A DNA stretch of 11,854 bases from Geobacter sp. UBA5608 (lineage in GTDB: Bacteria > Desulfobacterota > Desulfuromonadia > Geobacterales > Pseudopelobacteraceae), in contig DIKW01000081.1 of assembly GCA_002424705.1 (NCBI GenBank), forward strand, positions 8,448 to 20,301. Direction: 5' to 3'. Under the pieces are notes generated by a model, which saw only the letters and a list, made by a program, of their open reading frames with translations, was not told the origin of the DNA and made no database searches. The position numbers and the translations under genes were made by a program. Shown in pieces: positions 1 through 7,221 of this stretch (position 1 is its first letter; each line of letters begins with the position of its first letter).

Positions 1-2102
1 CTGATCTGCAGGTCGCTGGTCACGTCCTGCAGTTGCGGCAGCTCCCTCAGCTGGGCCTCGAAGGCGGCAGCAGCGCGGTACAGTTCGTCGGTGTGCTGTC
101 CCTGCAGGGTGAACTGGTACAGACTCTTGGAACTGACGCCCCCTACCTGGATCGAGGGGACGTTCTTGGGATAGGCCTTGATGCCCGGCACCTGGGCCAG
201 TTTGGGTCGCAACTGCTGTATCACCTGATCGGCGGTCAGCTTGCGCTGGCTGCGGGGCTTCAAACGGACAAAGAAAAAACCGTTATTGACATTCCTGATG
301 CCGCCCACCGAGGCCATGAAGCCGTCGATGTTGGGATCGGCGGCCAGGATGCGGGCCAGCGCCAGCTGACGCTCTTTCATCGCCTCAAAGGAGGTGCCCT
401 GGGCGGTCTCGGTATCGATGTTGATCCGCCCGGTATCCTCCGACGGCAGGAAGCCCATCGGCACCACGCTAAACAGCCAGGCCGTCAGCAGGACCGACAG
501 CAGTGTCAGCGCCAGGGTGGCCCGCCGGTACTGCAGCACCAGCTTCAAGCTGCGCTCATAGCCGGACCGCAACCGTTCGAAGAACCGTTCCATGGCTTGG
601 TAAAGACGGCCGTGGGATTGACTGTGCACTGTCAGAAAACGGCTGCAGAGCATCGGGGTAAGGCTTAAGGAGACAAAACAGGAGACCAGAATGGCGGCGC
701 TGATGGTGATGGCGAATTCGTGCAACAGACGCCCCAGGATGCCGCCCATGAACAGCACCGGCAGGAAGACCGCCACCAGCGAGATGGTCATCGAGATGAT
801 GGTGAAGCTGATCTCGCGGGAACCGCTGAAGGCCGCCTCCCGGGCACTTTTTCCCTGTTCCATGTGCCGCACGATGTTCTCCAGCATCACGATCGCATCA
901 TCCACCACATAGCCCACCGCCAGGGTCAGGGCCATCATCGAGAGGTTGTTGAGGGAGAAGCCGAACAGCTGCATCACGCTGAAGGTGCCGACAATCGAGA
1001 GCGGCAGCGCCAATGAGGGGATCAGGGTGGCCCGCAGGTTGCGCAGAAACAGAAAGATCACCATGATCACCAGGCCGATGGTCAGCACCAGGGTGAATTT
1101 GACGTCGTGCATTGATTCGCGGATGGTCAGCGAGCGGTCGTACAGCACGTCGATCCCCACCGCCTCCGGAATCTGGGCCCGAAACTGGGGCAGCAGCGCC
1201 CGGACGGCGTCCACCACCTGGATCGTATTGGTGCCGGGCTGGCGGTAGACCGCCAGGATAATACCGCGACTGCTGTTGTACCAGGCGGCGGCCTTGGTGT
1301 TCTCCACGCTGTCCACCACCCGCCCCAACTCCTCCAGGTAGACCGGCGCCCCTCCACGATAAGCCACCACCAGCTTGCGGTAGGCGCTGGCCTGCAGCAG
1401 CTGGGCATTGGTCTCAATGGTGTAGGCCTGGCGGCTGCCGTCCAGGGTGCCAGTGGGCAGTTTGACGTTGCCTGCGCCGATGGCGGCCGCCACCTCGTCG
1501 ATGCCGATCTGGCGGGCCACCAATTCTCTGGGGTCCAAAAGGGCCCGCACTGCGTACTTCTGGGCGCCGAACACGTTGACCTGGGCCACGCCGCTGATGG
1601 TGGAGACCCGGCGGGCGATCATGGTCTGGGCGTACTCGTCGATGGTGGAGAGCGGAAGGGCCGGCGAGCTTAAGGCCAGATACAGCACCGGCTGATCAGC
1701 CGGGTTGACCTTGCGGAACCAGGGCGGGGTGGTCATGTTCTTGGGTAGATAGCGGGCTGCCTGGGAGATGGCGGCCTGCACATCCTGGGCAGCGGCGTCG
1801 ATGTCCCGCTCCAGGTTGAACTGGATCGTGATCCGGGTCTGGCCGGTGCCGCTGGTGGAGGTCATCGAATCCACACCGGCGATGGTAGAGAGCTGGTTCT
1901 CCAGCGGAGTGGCCACGGCCGAGGCCATGGTATCGGGATTGGCGCCGGACAGGCTGGCGTTGACCTGGATGGTGGGGAAATCCACGTTGGGCAGGTCGTT
2001 GACCGGCAGTTGGCGGTAGGAGGCCAATCCAAAGATCAGGATCGCCACCATGATCAGCGAGGTCATGATCGGACGCCGGATAAACGGATCGGCGATGTTC
2101 AC
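1..2102 (-). CDS. RND-family multidrug efflux pump, inner-membrane transporter (C-terminus cut by window edge)
   Basis: Proton-driven pump of the AcrB/MdtB/MdtC class, expected to work as a trimer in the inner membrane with a periplasmic adaptor and an outer-membrane channel. I read the frame from GTG at 2102 leftward and found no stop, giving about 700 residues of a family usually 1,020-1,050 long, so roughly the last third is missing. The N-terminus (NIADPFIRRPIMTSLIMVAI) is the usual RND cytoplasmic helix plus TM1. TM2 starts near residue 334. TM4 carries the proton-relay Asp pair D401-D402 in VVDDAIVMLEN, matching AcrB D407/D408. The hallmark FLPSED lies at 551-556 after TM7, followed by the second porter domain. 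The GTG start is fixed by the GTGA overlap with the stop of the adaptor gene, implying translational coupling. The AT-start reading frames seen elsewhere here are shadows. Substrate cannot be told; heavy-metal (CusA/CzcA) types are less likely because the N-terminal and TM4 motifs look like the multidrug (HAE1) class. Confidence 0.95.
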   Translation of the reverse strand, partial: MNIADPFIRRPIMTSLIMVAILIFGLASYRQLPVNDLPNVDFPTIQVNASLSGANPDTMASAVATPLENQLSTIAGVDSMTSTSGTGQTRITIQFNLERDIDAAAQDVQAAISQAARYLPKNMTTPPWFRKVNPADQPVLYLALSSPALPLSTIDEYAQTMIARRVSTISGVAQVNVFGAQKYAVRALLDPRELVARQIGIDEVAAAIGAGNVKLPTGTLDGSRQAYTIETNAQLLQASAYRKLVVAYRGGAPVYLEELGRVVDSVENTKAAAWYNSSRGIILAVYRQPGTNTIQVVDAVRALLPQFRAQIPEAVGIDVLYDRSLTIRESMHDVKFTLVLTIGLVIMVIFLFLRNLRATLIPSLALPLSIVGTFSVMQLFGFSLNNLSMMALTLAVGYVVDDAIVMLENIVRHMEQGKSAREAAFSGSREISFTIISMTISLVAVFLPVLFMGGILGRLLHEFAITISAAILVSCFVSLSLTPMLCSRFLTVHSQSHGRLYQAMERFFERLRSGYERSLKLVLQYRRATLALTLLSVLLTAWLFSVVPMGFLPSEDTGRINIDTETAQGTSFEAMKERQLALARILAADPNIDGFMASVGGIRNVNNGFFFVRLKPRSQRKLTADQVIQQLRPKLAQVPGIKAYPKNVPSIQVGGVSSKSLYQFTLQGQHTDELYRAAAAFEAQLRELPQLQDVTSDLQI

Positions 2103-3232
2103 GGCTGCTGTTTTCCTGTATCGGCGGGGGCGGCACCGGTCACCGCAGCCCCCGGGGTCAGGCGCAACTGGCCGTCAACCACCACGGTCTCGCCGGCCGC
2201 CACCCCCTGTTCGATCACCAGCTCACCCTCGGTGGCCGGAGCGGTCACCACCTGGCGCAGCTCGGCCTTCTGCTCCCTGGTCACCAGGTAGACATACTCA
2301 CCCTGCTGACCGTTCTGCACCGCTGCAGCCGGCACCACCACCGCCTGCTTCTTGACCCCCAGGGTCAGCACCAGATCGACGAACTGCCCCGGCCAGAGCC
2401 GGCGGGACCCATTGGCGAACTGCCCTTTCAGCCTGATGGTGCCGGTGGCAGGATTGACCGCATTGTCGAGAAAACTGATCCGGCCGACCTCCGCCGGGCC
2501 ACCCTCGTGAGGGATGACCGCCTCCACCCGCAGCTGCCCGCCGGCCATGGCACGCTTGAGTTCGGCCAGCCGCTTCTCCGGCAGATCGAAGGCAACCGCA
2601 GCCGGGCTGATCTGGTTCACGGTCAGGATGGCCTGTTCATTGGCCTTGACCAGATTGCCGGCATGCAGGGCCACCGTGCCGGTGCGGCCGGCAATCGGCG
2701 AACGGATACTGCAGTAGCCCAACTGGATCCCGGCATTGGCAACGGCGGCGCGGTCGGCCGCCACCGCGGCGGCCAGCGATTCGGCCGAGGCCTGCAACTG
2801 CTCGTACTGATCGCGGGTCACAATCCCTTCCCGCAGCAATCCTTCGTAACGTCGGGCCTGATCGGCGGCAAAACGGGCCTGGGCCTGGGATTTGGCCAGG
2901 GTTGCTTCGGCCTGACGGAGCGCCGCCTGGAACGGCGCGGCGTCGATGCTGACCAGCAGGGCCCCCTGGCCGACATCGCTGCCTTCGGTCACGTGGATGC
3001 GGGCGATCTGACCGCTGACCTGGGGCTTGATCTCGACGGTGTTCAGTGCCTCAACCGTGCCGATCACCCTGATCTGCAGCGGCACATCCTTGTGCAACGC
3101 CTGGGCCACCTTGACCGGGATGGCCGGCTTCAGCACAGGTTTCTGCTTGCCGCCATCACAGGCACCAACGCACAGCACGACAACAGAACAGGCCAGGAGC
3201 GCTAAGCTACGAGTCATAGACGATTCTTTCAT
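2099..3232 (-). CDS. Periplasmic adaptor (membrane fusion) lipoprotein of RND efflux system, MdtA/AcrA-like
   Basis: HlyD-type adaptor that bridges the RND pump encoded directly downstream to an outer-membrane channel. With the ATG at 3232 it has 377 residues, normal for the family. A lipoprotein signal (hydrophobic LALLACSVVVLCVGAC) ends in the lipobox V-G-A-C, with Cys25 as lipid-modified residue and Asp at +2, the classic inner-membrane retention signal also seen in AcrA. Then come a lipoyl-like half (about 60-95, with PQVSGQIARIHVTEG), an Ala/Gln-rich alpha-hairpin (about 98-170), the second lipoyl half (CSIRSPIAGRTG), and the beta-barrel region with WPGQFVDLVL. Start choice is uncertain. 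TTG at 3247 has AGGGAA upstream, but that would fall inside the predicted -10 region. ATG at 3217 leaves the shortest signal peptide. ATG 3232 is a compromise, without a clear Shine-Dalgarno sequence. The stop overlaps the pump's GTG by 4 bases. No outer-membrane TolC-like gene is visible in the window. Confidence 0.93.
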   Translation of the reverse strand: MKESSMTRSLALLACSVVVLCVGACDGGKQKPVLKPAIPVKVAQALHKDVPLQIRVIGTVEALNTVEIKPQVSGQIARIHVTEGSDVGQGALLVSIDAAPFQAALRQAEATLAKSQAQARFAADQARRYEGLLREGIVTRDQYEQLQASAESLAAAVAADRAAVANAGIQLGYCSIRSPIAGRTGTVALHAGNLVKANEQAILTVNQISPAAVAFDLPEKRLAELKRAMAGGQLRVEAVIPHEGGPAEVGRISFLDNAVNPATGTIRLKGQFANGSRRLWPGQFVDLVLTLGVKKQAVVVPAAAVQNGQQGEYVYLVTREQKAELRQVVTAPATEGELVIEQGVAAGETVVVDGQLRLTPGAAVTGAAPADTGKQQP

Positions 3233-3256
3233 GGTTGGAGTCAACAATGACTATTC

Positions 3257-3285
3257 CCTATACACGCTCGCCCGCTTTGTTGCAA
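3257..3285 (-). promoter_or_regulatory. Candidate sigma70-type promoter for the efflux operon
   Basis: Read on the minus strand, TTGCAA (3285-3280) is followed after 17 bases by TATAGG (3262-3257), each matching 4 of 6 consensus positions. The start of transcription would lie near 3250, giving a short leader to the ATG at 3232 or 3217 and putting the TTG at 3247 almost at the 5' end. It is the best -35/-10 pair I see in the short divergent region. The hexamers are only moderate matches. Confidence 0.4.
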
Positions 3286-3309
3286 TGCCAAGCGATGGCA
3301 TGCTATTAA
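3280..3309 (+). promoter_or_regulatory. Candidate extended -10 promoter for mutS
   Basis: TTGCAA (3280-3285), an 18-base spacer, then TGC-TATTAA (3301-3309): a -10 box matching 4 of 6 positions with the TGn extension directly in front. The predicted transcription start is about 3316, at or next to the mutS ATG at 3317. The -35 hexamer is self-complementary and is also the best -35 for the divergent efflux promoter. No other convincing pair is present upstream of mutS. Confidence 0.45.
3285..3301. repeat. Operator-like inverted repeat in the mutS promoter spacer
   Basis: ATGCCA (3285-3290), five bases, TGGCAT (3296-3301): perfect 6-bp arms. It lies between the -35 and -10 boxes of the mutS promoter and touches the TTGCAA used by both divergent promoters. 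Its position suits a dimeric repressor, but no regulator gene is adjacent and short inverted repeats arise by chance. Confidence 0.3.
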
Positions 3310-3316
3310 CAGCGCT

Positions 3317-5929
3317 ATGAGCTCATCCCTGCAGACCCCCATGATGCGACAATATCTGGAGATCAAGGCCCAGCACCCGGAAAGCATCCTCTTTTTCCGG
3401 ATGGGTGATTTCTACGAGATGTTTCTGGAGGACGCCCTGCTGGCCTCCCGCATCCTGGATATCACGCTTACCTCCCGCAACAAGGGCAGCGCCGACGAGA
3501 TCCCGTTCTGCGGGGTGCCGTTCCACTCGGCCCAGCCCTACATCGCCCGCCTGATCGAGGCCGGCTACCGGGTGGCGGTCTGCGAGCAGGTGGAAGACCC
3601 CAAACAGGCCAAGGGGATCGTCAAGCGGGATGTGGTGCGGGTGGTGACCCCGGCCCTGGTGACCGAGGCCGAATCGCTGGTGCCGGAGGAGAACTCCTTC
3701 CTGCTGGCGCTGACCGGGAACGGCCGCCAATGGGGAGCGGCCTGGCTCGATCTCTCCACCGGCGAGTTCCGCGCCGCTGAACTGGATGATCTGAGCGCCG
3801 CTGCCTCCCTGGCCGCCTCGGTGCTACCCCGCGAGCTGCTGTTGCCGGAAACATTGCGCCATGAGCCGCCAGCCGAGCTGATCGCGGTGCTGGGTGAGCG
3901 TCCCCGCGCTGCCGTGGCGGATTGGGTGTTGGACAAGGACTACGCCGCCAAGCTGCTCTGCGGCCAGTTCAACGTGGCCGGTCCGGCGGCCCTGGGGCTG
4001 GCTGAACTGCCGACTGCGCTGCTGGCGGTGGGCATGGTGCTGCACTACCTGCAGGACAACCGCCACGCCTCCCTGTCGCACCTGCGGGACCTGACAATCG
4101 TTCGCCAGAACGACCACCTGGCCCTGGACCCGGCCACCCGCCGCAACCTGGAACTGACCGCCACCATGAGCGACAACAAAAAGGCCGGCTCGCTGCTGGG
4201 TTGCCTGGATCGCACCGTCACCGCCATGGGGGCCCGGCTGCTCAAGCAGTGGCTCTCCTACCCGCTGGTGCAGGTGGAACCGATCCGCCGACGGCTGTCG
4301 GCGGTGGAGGAACTGATCGAGCGGCCCGACCTGCGGGAACCGCTGGCCGACCTGCTGAAGCAGGTGCACGACCTGGAGCGCCTGAATGGCCGGGTCAGTC
4401 TGGCCGGTGCCGGTGGCCGCGACCTGCGGGCTCTGTACGACTCACTGGAGCAGGTGCCGCAGATCCGGGTGCTGTTGGCCGAGACCACCGCGCCACTGCT
4501 GCTGGAGCTGGTGGGGCAGCTGGACCCGCTCAACGATATCCGCACCCTGATCGAGCAGGCCATCGCCCCCACCCCCCCCTTCTCGCTGCGGGAGGGAGGT
4601 ATCATCGCCGATGGCTATCACCCTGAGCTGGATGAACTACGCAGTATCAGCCGCGAGGGCAAGGGCTTCATCGCCCGGCTGGAGGCCCAGGAGCGGGAAC
4701 GGACCGGGATCTCCTCGCTCAAGATCCGCTACAACAAGGTCTTTGGCTACTACCTCGAGGTCACCAAGGCCAATCTGGCCAACGTACCGGCCGACTACAT
4801 CCGCCGCCAGACCGTGGCCACCGGCGAGCGCTACATCACCGAAGAGCTGAAAAACTACGAAGAAAAGGTGCTGGGGGCCGAGGACCGGATCTGCGAGCTG
4901 GAGTACGCCCTGTTCCAGCAGGTGCGCGAGCAGACCGCTGCCCAGGGCGGCCGTATCAGCCGCACCGCAGCGGCCCTGGCGGCCCTGGACGTGCTGCGGG
5001 CCCTGGGTCAGGTGGCGGTGGAGCGCAGCTACTGCAAACCGCAGGTGGATTACAGCGACCAGCTTGAGATCACGGAGGGACGCCACCCGGTGGTGGAGGC
5101 GATGAACCTGGGGGAACGGTTCGTACCCAACGACACCCGCCTCGATCAGCAGCAACACCAGCTGCTGATGATCACTGGCCCCAACATGGCCGGTAAATCC
5201 ACCTACATGCGCCAGGTGGCCCTGATCACCCTGATGGCCCAGATCGGTTCCTTTGTACCGGCCACGGCTGCCACCATCGGCATCGCCGACCAGATCTTCA
5301 CCCGGGTCGGAGCCGGCGACAACCTGGCCCGGGGCCAGTCCACCTTCATGGTGGAGATGATGGAAACGGCCCATATCCTGCGCAGCGCCACCCCCAAGAG
5401 CCTGGTGGTGCTGGACGAGATCGGCCGCGGCACCTCCACCTTCGACGGCCTGTCCATCGCCTGGGCCGTGGCCGAATACCTGCACGACACCAACCGCTGC
5501 AAGGCCCGCACCCTGTTTGCCACCCACTACCACGAGCTGGCCGACCTGGCCGCCACCCGCGAGGGGATCACCAACCTGACGGTGGCGGTCAAGGAATGGA
5601 ACGACCAGGTGATCTTCCTGCGCACCATCGTGCCCGGCGCCGCCTCCCATTCCTACGGCATCCAGGTGGCCCGACTGGCCGGCATGCCGTCGGACGTGAT
5701 CGAACGGGCCCGCGAGGTATTGAAGACCCTGGAGGAAGGCGAATTCGAGCAGGGCGCCCCGCGGCTAGCCAAGAGTCGGATCGCCCCGCCCAAGAAAGAG
5801 ACCCGCCAGTACACCCTGTTCGAACCCCAGGGCGACCTACTGCGGGAACGGTTGAAAAAACTGAATATTTCTGCTATGACTCCCCTCGAAGCCTTGAACC
5901 TGCTGGACGAACTCAAAAGGATGGCATGA
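3317..5929 (+). CDS. mutS: DNA mismatch repair protein MutS
   Basis: Mismatch-recognition ATPase of methyl-independent or -directed repair; binds base mismatches and small loops as a dimer and recruits MutL. At 870 residues it is close to E. coli MutS (853). The N-terminus (TPMMRQYLEIKAQHP) aligns with E. coli from its first residues, supporting ATG 3317. The mismatch-wedging Phe-x-Glu motif is F32-Y33-E34 in MGDFYEMF. The ATPase domain has Walker A GPNMAGKST (621-629), Walker B LVVLDE (D700-E701) followed by IGRGTSTFDG, and the switch histidine region FATHYHEL (734-741). QYTLF at 831-835 resembles the sliding-clamp binding motif near the MutS C-terminus, and the end (TPLEALNLLDELKRMA) is the conserved C-terminal helical segment. 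No Shine-Dalgarno sequence precedes the start, and the likely promoter ends right before it. Its stop overlaps the amidase start (ATGA). An 8-C run lies inside the gene. No mutL is visible in the window. Confidence 0.98.
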   Translation: MSSSLQTPMMRQYLEIKAQHPESILFFRMGDFYEMFLEDALLASRILDITLTSRNKGSADEIPFCGVPFHSAQPYIARLIEAGYRVAVCEQVEDPKQAKGIVKRDVVRVVTPALVTEAESLVPEENSFLLALTGNGRQWGAAWLDLSTGEFRAAELDDLSAAASLAASVLPRELLLPETLRHEPPAELIAVLGERPRAAVADWVLDKDYAAKLLCGQFNVAGPAALGLAELPTALLAVGMVLHYLQDNRHASLSHLRDLTIVRQNDHLALDPATRRNLELTATMSDNKKAGSLLGCLDRTVTAMGARLLKQWLSYPLVQVEPIRRRLSAVEELIERPDLREPLADLLKQVHDLERLNGRVSLAGAGGRDLRALYDSLEQVPQIRVLLAETTAPLLLELVGQLDPLNDIRTLIEQAIAPTPPFSLREGGIIADGYHPELDELRSISREGKGFIARLEAQERERTGISSLKIRYNKVFGYYLEVTKANLANVPADYIRRQTVATGERYITEELKNYEEKVLGAEDRICELEYALFQQVREQTAAQGGRISRTAAALAALDVLRALGQVAVERSYCKPQVDYSDQLEITEGRHPVVEAMNLGERFVPNDTRLDQQQHQLLMITGPNMAGKSTYMRQVALITLMAQIGSFVPATAATIGIADQIFTRVGAGDNLARGQSTFMVEMMETAHILRSATPKSLVVLDEIGRGTSTFDGLSIAWAVAEYLHDTNRCKARTLFATHYHELADLAATREGITNLTVAVKEWNDQVIFLRTIVPGAASHSYGIQVARLAGMPSDVIERAREVLKTLEEGEFEQGAPRLAKSRIAPPKKETRQYTLFEPQGDLLRERLKKLNISAMTPLEALNLLDELKRMA
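4566..4579. repeat. Interrupted poly-C tract inside mutS
   Basis: Five C, one A, then eight C (4572-4579), coding for Ala-Pro-Thr-Pro-Pro of MutS. The reading frame is open through it. It is one of the two longest homopolymer runs in the window (the other is C8 at 8320-8327) and a plausible slippage site. Confidence 0.8.
5852..5880 (+). promoter_or_regulatory. Candidate internal promoter for the amidase-argS gene train
   Basis: Within the 3' end of mutS, TTGAAA (5852-5857; 5 of 6) is followed after exactly 17 bases by TGC-TATGAC (5872-5880; -10 matches 4 of 6 with a TGn extension). The predicted start near 5887 would leave a leader of about 39 bases before the amidase ATG at 5926, which has AAGG at 5917-5920. 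The segment is locally AT-rich in an otherwise GC-rich gene. Inferred from sequence only. Confidence 0.45.
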
Positions 5930-7221
5930 GATACCTGCGCAGCTGCATATACCTGTTGATCACCCTGACCCTGTCCCTGGCCCTGGTCACCACCGCAGAC
6001 GCCGCCAGCAAGAAGAAAAGCTCCCAAAAAGCCAAACAACCGGTGGTGGTCAAACAGGAACCGGTGCCACCGCCACCACCGGCCCAGGTGCTTGAGCTCA
6101 AGCACTGGTCCACCCCCGACTACACCCGGGTTGCCGTCAGCCTTGACCGGGACGCGACCTGGAAGAGCTATGAGCTGGACAAGGGCAGCGCCGGCAAGCC
6201 GGGCCGGATTGTGATCGACATCCAAAACTCCCAGCTGGGCGCCGCTATCCGCGACATCACCATCGGCGACGGGCTGGTGAAAGGGGTGCGGGTGGCCCTG
6301 TTCAGGGCCGGCGTGGTGCGGGTGGTGCTGGACACCGACCAGATCCTCGACTACAAGATCTTCCCCCTCTCCGATCCGTCTAAACTGATCATCGACGTGC
6401 GCGGTCAGCGGCCCACCGAGATCAGCCGCCTGGAAAGCGGCCTGACCAGCCTGGTCAACGCGGCCTCAGCGGCTGATCTGCCCAAACCGGCCGAGCACAA
6501 GGAGGCCACCAAGCCGCGCCCGGCACAGAAACAGCATCCAGGCATCGCCAAGGTGCGCCGGATCGTGGTTGATCCCGGCCATGGCGGCCATGATCCCGGC
6601 GCTGTCGGCCAATCCGGCCTGCAGGAAAAAGAGGTGGTGCTCTCCATCGGGCTCAAACTACGAGATAAGCTCAAAGACGAACTGGGGCTGGATGTGGTCA
6701 TGACCCGCTCGACGGACGTCTTTATCCCACTTGAGGAACGGACCGCCATCGCCAACAAGGTGGGTGCCGACCTGTTTGTCTCGATCCACGCCAATGCCGC
6801 CCCCAACCGTAACGCCAGCGGCATCGAAACCTACTACCTGAACCTGGCCAAGACCGAAAAGGTGGCCCAGCTGGCGGCCAAGGAGAACGGCACCTCACTG
6901 GAAAAGGTCAGTACCCTGCAGGCGATCCTGTTTGATCTGATGGCCAACTACAAACTGAACGATTCGGCCCACCTGGCCGAGGAAGTGCAGAAGGCGCTCT
7001 ACAAGACCATCAAAGGCAGGCACAGCGACACCAGAAACCTGGGGGTCAAGCAGGGCCCGTTCTATGTGCTGGTGGGGGCCACCATGCCCAGCATCCTGGT
7101 GGAGACCGCCTTTATCAGCAACAGCACCGAAGAAGCCCACCTGCAGGATCCCGCCTTCCATGACCTGGCAGCCGACGGCATCCTGGAGGGCATCAGGGGC
7201 TACATCGCCTCGCTCAACTAA
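5926..7221 (+). CDS. Secreted N-acetylmuramoyl-L-alanine amidase with AMIN domain (AmiC-like)
   Basis: Zinc hydrolase cutting the bond between N-acetylmuramic acid and the stem peptide of peptidoglycan; AMIN-bearing members act in daughter-cell separation in the periplasm. ATG 5926 overlaps the mutS stop (ATGA) and has AAGG five bases upstream; a longer open frame upstream is only mutS shadow. The 431-residue protein has a signal peptide (hydrophobic about 8-23, likely cut after TADA near 26), a Lys- then Pro-rich linker (28-54), an AMIN domain (about 55-158), a second linker and an Amidase_3 domain (about 208-430). Metal and catalytic residues are visible: H219 in DPGHGG, E234 in LQEKEVVL, H288 in SIHANA and the catalytic E393 in LVETAFISN. 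All are present, so it should be active. Co-transcription with ftsB fits a division role. E. coli AmiC-type enzymes are activated by NlpD/EnvC-like factors, none of which is encoded here. Confidence 0.95.
   Translation: MRYLRSCIYLLITLTLSLALVTTADAASKKKSSQKAKQPVVVKQEPVPPPPPAQVLELKHWSTPDYTRVAVSLDRDATWKSYELDKGSAGKPGRIVIDIQNSQLGAAIRDITIGDGLVKGVRVALFRAGVVRVVLDTDQILDYKIFPLSDPSKLIIDVRGQRPTEISRLESGLTSLVNAASAADLPKPAEHKEATKPRPAQKQHPGIAKVRRIVVDPGHGGHDPGAVGQSGLQEKEVVLSIGLKLRDKLKDELGLDVVMTRSTDVFIPLEERTAIANKVGADLFVSIHANAAPNRNASGIETYYLNLAKTEKVAQLAAKENGTSLEKVSTLQAILFDLMANYKLNDSAHLAEEVQKALYKTIKGRHSDTRNLGVKQGPFYVLVGATMPSILVETAFISNSTEEAHLQDPAFHDLAADGILEGIRGYIASLN
6040..6082. repeat. 10-bp GC-rich inverted repeat early in the amidase gene
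   Basis: CCGGTGGTGG (6040-6049) and CCACCACCGG (6073-6082) are perfect complements with a 23-base loop, able to form a stem in the mRNA. They code for the PVVV and PPPPA parts of the linker, so codon composition alone could explain it. No T-run follows, so it is not an intrinsic terminator. Confidence 0.4.

Noticed and set aside
33..668. 211-codon plus-strand frame at the left edge
   Set aside because: Antisense to the RND pump gene, which reads through here with clear family motifs such as FLPSED.
2507..3205. 232-codon plus-strand frame opposite the adaptor gene
   Set aside because: Gln/His/Gly/Asp-rich shadow translation; the minus-strand adaptor has lipobox, lipoyl and hairpin features.
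3233..3316. Possible small RNA or small gene in the divergent intergenic region
   Set aside because: Only about 85 bases, filled by promoter-like boxes; no terminator-type hairpin with T-run and no convincing frame.
4637..5650. 337-codon minus-strand frame inside mutS
   Set aside because: Overlaps the most conserved ATPase region of MutS and looks like low-complexity Gly/His/Val-rich shadow translation.
6571..6600. Repeated GATCCCGGC units flanking GGCCATGGCGGCCAT
   Set aside because: Explained by the zinc-site motif DPGHGGHDPG of the amidase, which repeats Asp-Pro-Gly at the protein level.
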